Of a stretch of DNA of 64,000 nt, positions 24,789 to 33,228 are shown piece by piece. The DNA comes from Oscillibacter hominis (GTDB lineage Bacteria; Bacillota; Clostridia; Oscillospirales; Oscillospiraceae). The stretch lies in the NCBI RefSeq assembly GCF_014334055.1, contig NZ_CP060490.1:124001-188000 (forward strand). The letters are read 5' to 3'. Position 1 is the stretch's first letter. Each line of letters opens with the position of its first letter. The notes under the pieces are model-generated. The model had not been told where the DNA came from. It searched no databases and saw nothing but the letters and a program-made list of their open reading frames with translations. The position numbers and the translations under genes were made by a program.

Positions 24789-26801
24789 ATGGATTTGGAC
24801 GATAAAAAGCTGCAAGAGGAAGAGCTGAGGGATGAAAAGCGGAAGGCTGAGGCGGAGGAAGAGGTCAACAAGGACAACTCCCGCCTTGGGGTCATGCCCC
24901 CACTGGTCAGGCACGGGTTTACCATCATCTCCATCATCGGGATTCTCATCGCATGCTACTACATGATGCACCTGCGCTGGTTCGGCGTCATGTCCGCGAC
25001 CACCTATTACTACACCATTTTCGCGGTCTTTGGCTGCAGCGCCTTTTTGCTGACCCCGGCCACCAAGAAATACGAGCACTACATTCCGTGGTTTGACTAT
25101 GTGCTGACGCTTTTGGCGCTGGCCATACCGCTGTACTTCGCGGTCCACGGTATGGAGATCAATATGGTGGGCTGGGTCCCCGCCCCCGACAATTTTAAGC
25201 TGGCCCTGGCGGTGATCTACTCCTTGATGCTGCTGGAGATGGTCCGCCGCGGCGCCGGTAAGGCATTTTTCTGCATTTGTGTGTTCTTTGGCCTGTACCC
25301 CCTGGTCTGCGAACACCTGCCCGGCATGCTGGCCGGCATCGGCTTTGACATCAAGACCCTGTTCAGCTATTACTGCTATGGATCAGAGGGCATCGCAGGC
25401 CTGCCCGGCAACATCACCGGCACCATTTTGATCGGTTTTTTGATGTTTGCCAACCTGCTCATCTGCTCCGGCGCGGGCCCGTTTTTCATCGATCTGGCCC
25501 AGGCCCTGTGCGGCAAGTACCGGGGTGGCACCGCCAAGGTGGCCGTTTTGACCTCCGCCTTTTTCGGCATGCTCTCCGGTTCCCCCATCTCCAACGTCGT
25601 TTCCTCCGGCTCCATCACGATTCCCGCGATGAAGAAGTCCGGCTACGACGCCGTCTATGCCGGCGGAATCGAGGCGGTCGCCGCCACGGGCGGGATCCTG
25701 ATGCCTCCTGTCATGGGCTCCATTGTCTTTGTGATGGTTGCCATGTCCGGCTTCACCTATGCGCAGGTCATGGTGGCGGCTATTTTCCCGGCCCTGTGCT
25801 ATTACGGCGGGCTGCTGCTTCAGGTGGACGCCTACGCCGCCAACCGGGGCATGAAGGGACTGAGCGCGGACCAGTGCCCGAAGGTGGGGGAGGTCTTGAA
25901 ACGGGGCTGGTACGTGATCGTTGTGCTGATCTTCCTGTGCGTAGGGCTGGTGTTCTTCCGCTGGGGCGAAATCACCCCCTACTATGCCTCCGGCCTTCTG
26001 ATCGTCCTGTCCTGGTTTGACAAGAACCCCAAAAACCGCCTCACGCCCAAAAATCTCTATAAGGCCTGCGCCCTGATCGGCAAGGCCATTACGCAGATCT
26101 GCGCGCTGATGCTGCCCTTTACCTTCACCATTGCCGGACTGATCACCACCGGCATGGCAGCTTCCTTTGCAACCAGCATCACCCGCCTCGGCGGTGAAAA
26201 CATCATTGCCGTGGTGGCGCTGACCATCATCGCCTGCTACCTCATGGGCATGATGGGCATGGACATTGTGGCCTATATGTTCTTCGCCGTCTCGGTGGCT
26301 CCCGCCCTGGTGGGCACGGGGCTTGACAAAATGGCGGTCCACCTGTTCCTGATCTACTATCCGCTGCTTGCGGTCATCACCCCGCCGGTCGCCACCGTCG
26401 CCTTCGTCGCCTCCTCGGTGGCGGGCGCGCCCGCCATGAAGACCGGCTGGAAAGCGTGTCAGTTGGGCTGCGTGGTCTATTTCCTGCCCCTTTACTTCCT
26501 CTATGAGCCCGCCATCCTCCTGCAGGGCGGAAACCTGATGCTGAGCCTGTACCATATGGCTTTTGTGGCGCTGGGCACCTTTGTCCTCGCCAGCGGGCTG
26601 GGCGGGTACATGATCAAGTTGGGCAAGATGTACGGCATGCTTGAGCGGCTGCTCTTTTGTCTGGGCGGCATCCTGATCGCCTTCCCGCGGACGGACATCA
26701 CCCTGATCGGCCTTGCCTTTATGATTGCCGGCTTTGTCCTGCACAGAGTCAGCGCCAAGAGGTCCGCCGGCGGACCCGGCGCGCCTCAGATCATTTCATA
26801 A
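24789..26801 (+). CDS. TRAP transporter fused permease (DctQM type)
   Basis: 670 residues, ATG 24789 after TTAGGAGGGTTTCTCA. The cytosolic N-terminus is highly charged (LDDKKLQEEELRDEKRKAE), then ~4 TM segments equivalent to DctQ, then a large DctM-like domain with GLPGNITGTILIGFLMFANL, SAFFGMLSGSPISNVVSSGS and MPPVMGSIVFVMVAMSG, which are typical of the 4TM/12TM fused permeases. It partners with the TAXI lipoprotein for Na+-coupled uptake. This probably supplies the substrate of the amidohydrolase pathway in the same operon. Confidence 0.92.
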   Translation: MDLDDKKLQEEELRDEKRKAEAEEEVNKDNSRLGVMPPLVRHGFTIISIIGILIACYYMMHLRWFGVMSATTYYYTIFAVFGCSAFLLTPATKKYEHYIPWFDYVLTLLALAIPLYFAVHGMEINMVGWVPAPDNFKLALAVIYSLMLLEMVRRGAGKAFFCICVFFGLYPLVCEHLPGMLAGIGFDIKTLFSYYCYGSEGIAGLPGNITGTILIGFLMFANLLICSGAGPFFIDLAQALCGKYRGGTAKVAVLTSAFFGMLSGSPISNVVSSGSITIPAMKKSGYDAVYAGGIEAVAATGGILMPPVMGSIVFVMVAMSGFTYAQVMVAAIFPALCYYGGLLLQVDAYAANRGMKGLSADQCPKVGEVLKRGWYVIVVLIFLCVGLVFFRWGEITPYYASGLLIVLSWFDKNPKNRLTPKNLYKACALIGKAITQICALMLPFTFTIAGLITTGMAASFATSITRLGGENIIAVVALTIIACYLMGMMGMDIVAYMFFAVSVAPALVGTGLDKMAVHLFLIYYPLLAVITPPVATVAFVASSVAGAPAMKTGWKACQLGCVVYFLPLYFLYEPAILLQGGNLMLSLYHMAFVALGTFVLASGLGGYMIKLGKMYGMLERLLFCLGGILIAFPRTDITLIGLAFMIAGFVLHRVSAKRSAGGPGAPQIIS

Positions 26802-26835
26802 CGCTCCCGGTATTGAAAGAAAGAGTAGGTGAACT

Positions 26836-27633
26836 ATGGAAATCAACACCCTGGGGATGAAGCCCCGTGAATCCTGCTGTCCCCATGCCATTATTCAGAA
26901 CTTCATCAATTTCGATTTTACCGTCTCCAACCTGGAGGCAGCAAAAAAGATGTTCCTGCCCGCGCCGCTTGAGCCAAGGATGGACGAGGATGGGGATGTG
27001 ATTTTGACCTGCGGATTCGTGGATTCCGCCTTCCCGCCCATGCGGGAGGTGGACGGCGAGATTCCGGATCCCAACGCCACGGAATTCTCCGAGTGCGCGC
27101 TGGGCATGTCCTGCACGGTCAACGGAAAGCCCAGCATCATGAACACATGGATCCTCTTGGACCATTACGCCGGGGCGCTGCGCCGGGGCTTCAACCGCAG
27201 CGTGATCGACAGCTTTGCCCGCACCCGCAACCACCCCATGCTGGAGGGGGAGGAGCACATCGGCATCGGCAGCAGGATGTTCGCCACCTGCACCAACGAC
27301 GGCGCCCTGTATGCAAGGGGCTCGTTGCAGGTAAAGGAGGTTCACGACCCCAGCTGGCTGGATGAGCACTTCTTTGACTGGGGCCAGCTCCGCTATCTGC
27401 CGGACATGGCACATGGCGACGATGTCAGGCCCCTCATCCACCAGGCGTCGCTCTATCACTTCCCCTCCAAATTCGAGGTGAGCAAGGTGTATTCCGGCGA
27501 CGGCAAACTGGCCTTTGGCGACACGATGTACGGGCTCTTTCAGGACCTTGGAGAGATCCGGGTCAAGCGCGCGTTCTTTGTGACCTTTGCCTATACCTAT
27601 GGCAGCGAAGAGTTCCTGTGCGACGCAAAGTGA
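26836..27633 (+). CDS. Acetoacetate decarboxylase-family protein, type A copy 1
   Basis: 265 residues, starting 34 bp after the TRAP permease. It resembles the ADC beta-barrel family: LFLPAPLEP-like text (KMFLPAPLEPRM), FPPMREVDGEIPDPNATEFS, and a late barrel strand FFVTFAYTYGSEEF. In true acetoacetate decarboxylase the Schiff-base lysine lies in a G-[YW]-P-K-K motif; the corresponding stretch here reads HYAGALRRGFNRSV and I see no Lys-Lys. It shares PPMREV/PDPxxTEF and C-terminal GSE text with the third gene of the set, defining a type A. It may be an ADC-fold lyase, isomerase or binding protein. Confidence 0.6.
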   Translation: MEINTLGMKPRESCCPHAIIQNFINFDFTVSNLEAAKKMFLPAPLEPRMDEDGDVILTCGFVDSAFPPMREVDGEIPDPNATEFSECALGMSCTVNGKPSIMNTWILLDHYAGALRRGFNRSVIDSFARTRNHPMLEGEEHIGIGSRMFATCTNDGALYARGSLQVKEVHDPSWLDEHFFDWGQLRYLPDMAHGDDVRPLIHQASLYHFPSKFEVSKVYSGDGKLAFGDTMYGLFQDLGEIRVKRAFFVTFAYTYGSEEFLCDAK

Positions 27634-27643
27634 GGAGGGAAAT

Positions 27644-28402
27644 ATGCAGAATTTTCGATATGTGCCCTACGAGCCCATTGTGGGAAACATCCGCAAGGTG
27701 GGCGAGACCGTATTCCTGGCCGAACTTGCCGTGAATCCCGCCGAGTTTGCCTCCCGCGTCCCGGAGGGCTTTCAGGTTGTCTCCGACAAGGCTTACGTGG
27801 TCATGACGGAGGCGGTGCTGCGGGATGAGAAGAGCAAGGATTACGACTTCATCAACCCCATCTACTCCCAATACTATTCCGCCGGCGTCCTGGTGGAGGC
27901 GGAGGCCCGGGGCCACCGGGGCTGGACCTATGCCCTGCGCTATTTCGACAGGGACTGGGCTGTGATGGAGAGCCGCGCCAAGGGCTTTGACGCCTTCTAT
28001 GCCCACATCCGCACCACCCGCTTCCCTACGGAGATGATCGACTTCTACCACATCCAGGAGGGCAGCCGCCTGAAGGCGGTGGCCACCGACGAGGGCACCA
28101 GGCCCATCAGCCTGGGCTTTGATGCGGATCAGATCGTCGGCGGGGTGAATTTTGATTTCCTGTTCACCAACCGCATCGGGCTGCGCAAGGTGGTGCAGCT
28201 GGTGGAGGAGCGCAAAGGCGAGAGCGTGTGCGACGACATCACCCGCGAGCTCATCACGAAAACGCGCTACGGAGAGTGCTGGCGGGGCAGAGACGTGCAG
28301 CTGATCTTCGACGAAAAGGCGGTCGGCACATTCTCCTATGAGGTGAAGAACGCCTTCTGGTTTATGATGGGGTATCAGGCCGGGGGGATCGAGGTGCTCT
28401 GA
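27644..28402 (+). CDS. Acetoacetate decarboxylase-family protein, type B copy 1
   Basis: 252 residues; ATG 27644 follows TGAGGAGGGAAAT, 10 bp behind copy A1. The layout matches ADC: an N-terminal barrel strand (FLAELAVNPAEFASRVPEGF), then GWTYALRYFDRDWAVMESRAKG leading into the region where ADC has its catalytic lysine. Here the text after AKG is FDAFYAHIRTTRFP, so the lysine is replaced. It pairs by similarity with the fourth gene (shared DRDWAV, and RxxRFP). The sequence ends at VL 28402. Function unknown; absence of the Schiff-base lysine argues against simple beta-keto-acid decarboxylation. Confidence 0.6.
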   Translation: MQNFRYVPYEPIVGNIRKVGETVFLAELAVNPAEFASRVPEGFQVVSDKAYVVMTEAVLRDEKSKDYDFINPIYSQYYSAGVLVEAEARGHRGWTYALRYFDRDWAVMESRAKGFDAFYAHIRTTRFPTEMIDFYHIQEGSRLKAVATDEGTRPISLGFDADQIVGGVNFDFLFTNRIGLRKVVQLVEERKGESVCDDITRELITKTRYGECWRGRDVQLIFDEKAVGTFSYEVKNAFWFMMGYQAGGIEVL

Positions 28403-28452
28403 TGCGCGGAGGCTGAGGAGCGGAGAGGATGCAAGAAAGGGAGGAACAACAG

Positions 28453-29256
28453 ATGCCTGAACTGAATACAAAGGTGAACCCGGCACCTGGCGAAAAGTAT
28501 GTGATGACCCAGAGCCTCATTATGGTTCCGTTCCGGGCGGACCCCCAAAAGCTGCGCTCGCGCATGCTGCCGAAGCCTCTGGAGCCGGTGGGGGACGGCG
28601 ACATCGGCTGGGTTTTCATGGTGGATACGGCGATGCCCGGGCTGCGGGAGGTGGCCGAAGGCGAGCCGCCCGACCCGGACATGACGGAGTTCCACGAGCT
28701 GGCCATCGGCATGCCGGCGATTTACAACGGGTATGAGTTTGGCTACATGTCCCAGGTCTGCCTGGACCGGCAGACCGCCGGACTGCGCCGGGGAATCCTG
28801 CGCAACATCACCTATACCCAGATGACGGACATCCAGCCTCTGCTGACGGGACGAAATGCCCTCCAGGCAGGCACGAAGCTCTACGGCATTTCCAACCGCC
28901 CCCACGGGGAGCTGGTCGCCAAGGTCTCCATTGAACTGACCGAACCCTACGACTTTGAGAAACTCCCCGTCGGATGCAGGAGATTTGCCCACGCCCGGTA
29001 TCTGAAAGACCCGGCCAACCACAATGAGCCCTTTATCAAGGATATTCCCCTGTTCGAATTCACCAACGGCCTGGACGGCGTGGACTGCTGGAAGGGCAGA
29101 ACCACGCTGGAATTCGGCGGTGACTATTACGGAAAATGGAAGGACCTTGGGGAGATTGAACCTCTGGAGGGCTTCTTCTACAACTTTGGCTACTGCTACG
29201 GCAGCGACTCGCAGGTTACGCCCGTTGAGGAAAAGGGGGATTGGAAATGGTTTTAA
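28453..29256 (+). CDS. Acetoacetate decarboxylase-family protein, type A copy 2
   Basis: 267 residues; ATG 28453 with AAGGGAGGA 7 bp upstream is preferred to an ATG 24 bp earlier. It is a paralogue of copy A1: MLPKPLEPVGDGD, MPGLREVAEGEPPDPDMTEF and the end NFGYCYGSDSQV align well with A1. The middle reads RQTAGLRRGILRNITYTQMT where an ADC would carry its lysine motif. It overlaps the start of the next gene by 10 bp, implying coupled translation and a fixed stoichiometry with type B copy 2. Confidence 0.6.
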   Translation: MPELNTKVNPAPGEKYVMTQSLIMVPFRADPQKLRSRMLPKPLEPVGDGDIGWVFMVDTAMPGLREVAEGEPPDPDMTEFHELAIGMPAIYNGYEFGYMSQVCLDRQTAGLRRGILRNITYTQMTDIQPLLTGRNALQAGTKLYGISNRPHGELVAKVSIELTEPYDFEKLPVGCRRFAHARYLKDPANHNEPFIKDIPLFEFTNGLDGVDCWKGRTTLEFGGDYYGKWKDLGEIEPLEGFFYNFGYCYGSDSQVTPVEEKGDWKWF

Positions 29257-30017
29257 AGGAAGAAAGGACGGCGGCCCGCCGCCATGTGGCGGAAAATATC
29301 ATCTCCATGCGGCTGAAGATAGACCCCCGGATCGCCGCCCAGTATCTTCCGGCTCCCTTTGAGCCGAACCGGGAAGGCGAACTCACGGTGATGCTTGCCG
29401 ACTATTACGGCCACGATGAGGACATGGTGGACAAGGCGGAGGCCGCAGCAAAGTTTGTCTATCCCTATTACACCACCATGCAGGAGGGGCTCATCAGCAT
29501 CCCCTGCAAGTTTGAGGGAAAGCCCGGCAATTACCTTGCCAGGATCTGGCAGGACCGGGACTGGGCCGTACAGCGGGGCCCGATGCTGGGCTACAACACA
29601 GAGCTGGCCGAGGTTCACATCAACCGCTTTCCCGGCAGGCTGCGCAAGCTCTACGCGCCCCATGTGGGAAGCAAGATCAAAGGCGTTGTCCGGCAAAACG
29701 GAGACAACCTGATCTCAGGGTGGATTGAACTGACGGAGGAGGTCAGCTATCCCGAGGAGGAGTACATGGTCTGCTATGGCCGCCGCCAGATCGAGGATAT
29801 GCTGGACCCGGAGGGAGAAAAGCTCATTGACGATATCCTGATCGAGTACCACGATTCCGAAATCAAGGGCCAGGTGTTCAAGGGGGTCGGCCATCTGAGG
29901 CTTGGCGGGTTTATGAAGGACTGGGACTATGAGATCATCGACGCCTACTACTTTGAGATCGGCTTTTCCACGTCGGGCTGGAGAGTGCTGAAAGATCTGA
30001 AACAGCAGCGGGGATAG
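29247..30017 (+). CDS. Acetoacetate decarboxylase-family protein, type B copy 2
   Basis: 256 residues; ATG 29247 lies 6 bp after AAGGGGGA, inside the end of the upstream gene. A paralogue of copy B1: YLPAPFEPNREGELTVMLAD, then NYLARIWQDRDWAVQRGPML, then GYNTELAEVHINRFP. That last segment is alignable with the ADC active-site block G-Y-P-K-K-L-A-E-V, with N-T-E in place of P-K-K, so the Schiff-base lysine is specifically lost. Residue W in GFSTSGWRVLKDL closes the barrel. The A-B-A-B order suggests duplication of an A-B pair, perhaps forming two heteromers. Confidence 0.6.
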   Translation: MVLKEERTAARRHVAENIISMRLKIDPRIAAQYLPAPFEPNREGELTVMLADYYGHDEDMVDKAEAAAKFVYPYYTTMQEGLISIPCKFEGKPGNYLARIWQDRDWAVQRGPMLGYNTELAEVHINRFPGRLRKLYAPHVGSKIKGVVRQNGDNLISGWIELTEEVSYPEEEYMVCYGRRQIEDMLDPEGEKLIDDILIEYHDSEIKGQVFKGVGHLRLGGFMKDWDYEIIDAYYFEIGFSTSGWRVLKDLKQQRG

Positions 30018-30031
30018 AGATCGTTCGGGGA

Positions 30032-30056
30032 CGCGGAGGGCAGGCTGCCCTCCGCG
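30032..30056 (+). terminator. Hairpin between the ADC-like quartet and the MFS gene
   Basis: Complementary CGCGGAGGGCAG (30032-30043) and CTGCCCTCCGCG (30045-30056). Followed by CCTTTGC, a weak T-tract, so it may attenuate rather than stop transcription into the MFS gene. Confidence 0.5.
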
Positions 30057-30092
30057 CCTTTGCAGACGGCGGACGCCAGAGAAAGGAAAGTC

Positions 30093-31385
30093 ATGAATAA
30101 GCAGGGTTCAAACAAGTGGTATTGGATCATAGCGGCCTCTTTGTTTCTGGTGATGATGTTCAACTGCGGCTTGGGGTTCTATAGTCTTTCGCTGTTTGTG
30201 ACGCCGATCACAAGAAGCTTTGGGATCAGCAGCGGCGACTTTGCAATGCTGTATGTCTTCTACGGAGTCGGCAGCGCGGCCGCCGCGGCCTTTTTCCACA
30301 GTCTGCTCAAGCGTTTTGCGCTGAAATCCCTGATCGTGTCCGGCGGCTTGATCAGCGCGGCCGGGTACTTTGTGTTTGCCGGCTCCGACCGCCTCGAGGC
30401 CATGTTCTTGGGGGGCGTGCTGATCGGCGCGTCCACGGTCTTTTCCGGTACAGCAGCCGTGCAGATGGCCATCGCCCGCTGGTTTTCCGAGCGGCGCAGC
30501 CAGATAACCGGCTTGGTTGCCTCCGCCAGCGGCGTCGGTACGGCGGTGGGAAGCCCCATTGTGGGCTGGATGATCCACGCGCTGGGCTGGCGCGCCGCCT
30601 GCGTGGCCATCGGAGCGTTGGTGGCGGTATTTGTCTGTGTCCAGATCGCTTTGCTGTTCCGGGAGGAGCCGGGCTGCGTCGGGCTGGCGCCGTACGGCGA
30701 AAGCCAGGGCGCGGTAAAGGGCGAAATGGTTGTGACTCCGGGAGGCGGCTGCCCGCTGAGAGAGGGAATCAAACGGCCGGCCTTCTGGCTGTTTGCCGGC
30801 GGCATGAGCGTTGTGGCGGTGGTCTACCAGATGATCTCCCTGTACCAATCGACGATTTTGATTGAACGGGGGGTGCCGGAAGCGGTGGCCGCCGCATGCC
30901 TTTCTGTCTTTGCGGTGGTTGACATGTGCAGCAAGGCCAGTGCGGGCATCATCGCCGATCGGTTCGGATTCAGGATAGTGACGCTCTACTGCGCCGGGGC
31001 GACGGCGTTGGCGTTCCTCCTGATTCGCGTGGTGGACGGGACGGTGGGCGCGGTCTTGTTTTCGGCGCTGCTGGGCTTTTGGCCGACGATGTGCGTGCTC
31101 TACGGAGTCACGGCTTCCATCAGCCTTTTTGGGAAGCGGTATCTCTCCGAGTACATCGGCTTTTCCCAGACGCTGATGTGCTGCTGCTCACTGGTCGGGA
31201 TGCCTTTGATCAGGACGCTTTATAACGCCGTTGGGTCCTTTGACACAGTGATGAACATCGCCGTCGGATTGCTGGCTGCTTTTGCCGTCATGATGACCCG
31301 GATGCTGAGAGAAGCCAATTTTTTCCGGGAGAAAACAGGGGGAAGGGCGCGCCCTGGCGTGGATGAACATGAGGATTTTTTATGA
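30093..31385 (+). CDS. MFS transporter (oxalate/formate-antiporter-like group)
   Basis: 430 residues; ATG 30093 follows GAAAGGAAAGTC. About 12 hydrophobic segments in two halves with a hydrophilic central loop (EEPGCVGLAPYGESQGAV), then a second half starting REGIKRPAFWLFAGGMS. The N-terminal half has the signature FSERRSQITGLVASASGVG and GWRAACVAIGA, typical of MFS carboxylate exporters/antiporters such as MCT and OxlT relatives. It is the last gene of the IclR-controlled island and may export an acid end product or take up substrate alongside TRAP. No -35/-10 pair was seen immediately upstream. Confidence 0.85.
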   Translation: MNKQGSNKWYWIIAASLFLVMMFNCGLGFYSLSLFVTPITRSFGISSGDFAMLYVFYGVGSAAAAAFFHSLLKRFALKSLIVSGGLISAAGYFVFAGSDRLEAMFLGGVLIGASTVFSGTAAVQMAIARWFSERRSQITGLVASASGVGTAVGSPIVGWMIHALGWRAACVAIGALVAVFVCVQIALLFREEPGCVGLAPYGESQGAVKGEMVVTPGGGCPLREGIKRPAFWLFAGGMSVVAVVYQMISLYQSTILIERGVPEAVAAACLSVFAVVDMCSKASAGIIADRFGFRIVTLYCAGATALAFLLIRVVDGTVGAVLFSALLGFWPTMCVLYGVTASISLFGKRYLSEYIGFSQTLMCCCSLVGMPLIRTLYNAVGSFDTVMNIAVGLLAAFAVMMTRMLREANFFREKTGGRARPGVDEHEDFL

Positions 31386-31598
31386 CATACGCGCCGATCG
31401 GGACCGCACTGTGAACAGGGGAGCTGCGGAGTGAACGCACCGGATAACCCCTGGACGATTGCCTCTGCCTCGGCGTCACATGGGCGGATACCCGGCGGAT
31501 TCGGACTCAAATGAAGGAATGGTGATATAATCCTGCAACATCTTGGAAGAATTCTCCGTCCAACCTGATACAAAACCTGTTCAAAGGGAGGATGGACT

Positions 31599-32504
31599 AT
31601 GAAACGGAAGCTCTTTGCCCTTGCACTGTCCGGCATGATGATTCTGTCGCTGCTCACGGCCTGCGGAAGCTCCGGAGGCTCCACCGCCGCGGCAGGAAAC
31701 GGAGAGATGAGAGACGATACGCAGATGGAGAGTACGGCGGGCGGCGACATGGCGCCGGCAGCGCTGCAGAGCGTGCAGGAGGATGCCAAGCGCATCTACA
31801 CCGCCGAGGTTCAGATGGAGACCACGGAGTTTGACTCCGCCGCGTCGTCGATAGCGGAGCTGGCGGAGGAGTTGGGCGGCTGGTTTGAAAACAGCAGCGT
31901 CAGCAGCTCCGGTTCCGGTTACCGCTATGGAAGCTACACGGTCCGCGTCCCGGCGGACCAGTACTCCACCTTTCTCTCCCGGGTGGGAACACTGTGCCAC
32001 GTGACCTACCAGAGCCAGAGCACAGAAGACGTGACAGAGGTCTATTTTGATACCTCCGGACGGCTGAAGACCCAGCAGGTGAAGTTAGAGCGGCTCCAGG
32101 AGCTGCTGAGCCGCGCGGAGACCATGGAGGACATCATCACGGTGGAGTCGGCCATTTCCGAGACTGAGGCCCGGATCGAGTCCCTCTCCGGCGAACTGCA
32201 GCACTATGATTACCTGGTGGACTACTCCACCGTGTACCTGTCCCTGGACGAGGTGTACCGCCTTTCCAGCGTGGAGGAGCCGGTTACCACCTTGGGCGGA
32301 CGGCTTGGCACGGCCTTTTCCTCCGGCTGGAAGAACTTTACCGGCTTCCTGGAATCGCTGGCGGTGGCCCTTGCCTACAGCTGGGTGTGGGTGGTGGTGC
32401 TCATTGCCGCGGCTGCGGTAGTGCTGCGGCGGCTGCGCAGACGTCGCTGCGGCGCCGGGAGAATCACCGGAAAACCGGAGAAGAAGGATGACAAACCGGA
32501 GTAA
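31599..32504 (+). CDS. DUF4349-domain lipoprotein
   Basis: 301 residues; ATG 31599 follows CAAAGGGAGGATGGACT. Signal MKRKLFALALSGMMILSLLTAC with lipidated C22, then a low-complexity Ser/Gly/Ala linker. The DUF4349 domain covers ~residues 60-270: KRIYTAEVQMETTEFDSAAS, then YGSYTVRVPADQYSTFLSRV and a coiled-coil-like LKTQQVKLERLQELLSRAET. A single TM segment (VWVVVLIAAAAVVL) near residue 270 and a basic cytosolic tail end the protein. The domain is widespread in Firmicutes; its role is unknown. The next gene starts 40 bp downstream. Confidence 0.85.
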   Translation: MKRKLFALALSGMMILSLLTACGSSGGSTAAAGNGEMRDDTQMESTAGGDMAPAALQSVQEDAKRIYTAEVQMETTEFDSAASSIAELAEELGGWFENSSVSSSGSGYRYGSYTVRVPADQYSTFLSRVGTLCHVTYQSQSTEDVTEVYFDTSGRLKTQQVKLERLQELLSRAETMEDIITVESAISETEARIESLSGELQHYDYLVDYSTVYLSLDEVYRLSSVEEPVTTLGGRLGTAFSSGWKNFTGFLESLAVALAYSWVWVVVLIAAAAVVLRRLRRRRCGAGRITGKPEKKDDKPE

Positions 32505-32544
32505 ATCTGCTACCATGGAGAAAATGGAAAAGGAGCGTGAGTCG

Positions 32545-33162
32545 ATGAACATCACCTGGCTGGGCCACGCCTGTTTCCTCCTGGAGCAGGATGGGTTCCT
32601 TGCGCTGGTTGACCCTTACCGCGGCGTGGAGGGCTACGGCGATCTCCATGCCAGGGCCCATGCGGTCTACTGCAGCCACGGTCACGACGACCACAGCTAC
32701 ACCGGCGGCGTCACGCTGCTGGGCGGAAAGGCGAACCCCTTCACCGTCCGGGAGATTGAGAGCTTTCATGACGACCGGGGAGGGGCGCTCCGGGGAGCCA
32801 ACAAAATCCGCTGCTTCACCGCCGGCGGCGTCACCGTGGTGCACCTGGGCGATCTGGGCCATCTGCTGAGTCCGGAGCAGGTGGATGAAATCGGCCCATG
32901 CGACGTGCTGCTCCTTCCCGTTGGCGGGGTGTATACCGTGGACGCTCCGGCCGCCAAGGCGGTGGCGGAGCAGATCGCCCCGCGCTGCATTGTGCCCATG
33001 CACTACCGCCACGCGCCCTATGGACTCAGCGCGGTGGACGGCGTGGAGCGCTTTGCGGCCCTCTATGGGAAAGAAGAGGTGGAGTGGGCCGGGTCCAACC
33101 GCTTTGCCGTCACGGCGGAGCCGCTGCCGCCCGTGCTGGTCCTGCGTTACCGGGCTGAATAA
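32545..33162 (+). CDS. MBL-fold metal-dependent hydrolase (UlaG-like)
   Basis: 205 residues; ATG 32545 is chosen because AAAAGGAG precedes it and the protein then begins MNITWLGHACFLLEQDG, the expected first beta strand. Metal ligands: HGHDDH in YCSHGHDDHSYTGG, His in VVHLGDLGHLL, and a late His in VPMHYRHAP. This is the UlaG-like subgroup of metallo-beta-lactamase-fold hydrolases, with short length (205) and without extra domains. Members act on lactones, RNA or unknown substrates; most annotated ones in Firmicutes are uncharacterised. A terminator follows. It may be co-transcribed with the DUF4349 lipoprotein gene. Confidence 0.85.
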   Translation: MNITWLGHACFLLEQDGFLALVDPYRGVEGYGDLHARAHAVYCSHGHDDHSYTGGVTLLGGKANPFTVREIESFHDDRGGALRGANKIRCFTAGGVTVVHLGDLGHLLSPEQVDEIGPCDVLLLPVGGVYTVDAPAAKAVAEQIAPRCIVPMHYRHAPYGLSAVDGVERFAALYGKEEVEWAGSNRFAVTAEPLPPVLVLRYRAE

Positions 33163-33186
33163 TCCGGAATTTTCCACATAAACTGA

Positions 33187-33215
33187 GGATACGGCGTAAG
33201 CCGTATCCTTTTTTT
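33187..33215 (+). terminator. Rho-independent terminator of the DUF4349/MBL unit
   Basis: GGATACGGC (33187-33195), GTAA loop, GCCGTATCC (33200-33208), followed by seven T residues. Confidence 0.9.
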
Positions 33216-33228
33216 GTGAGGTGTTGGA

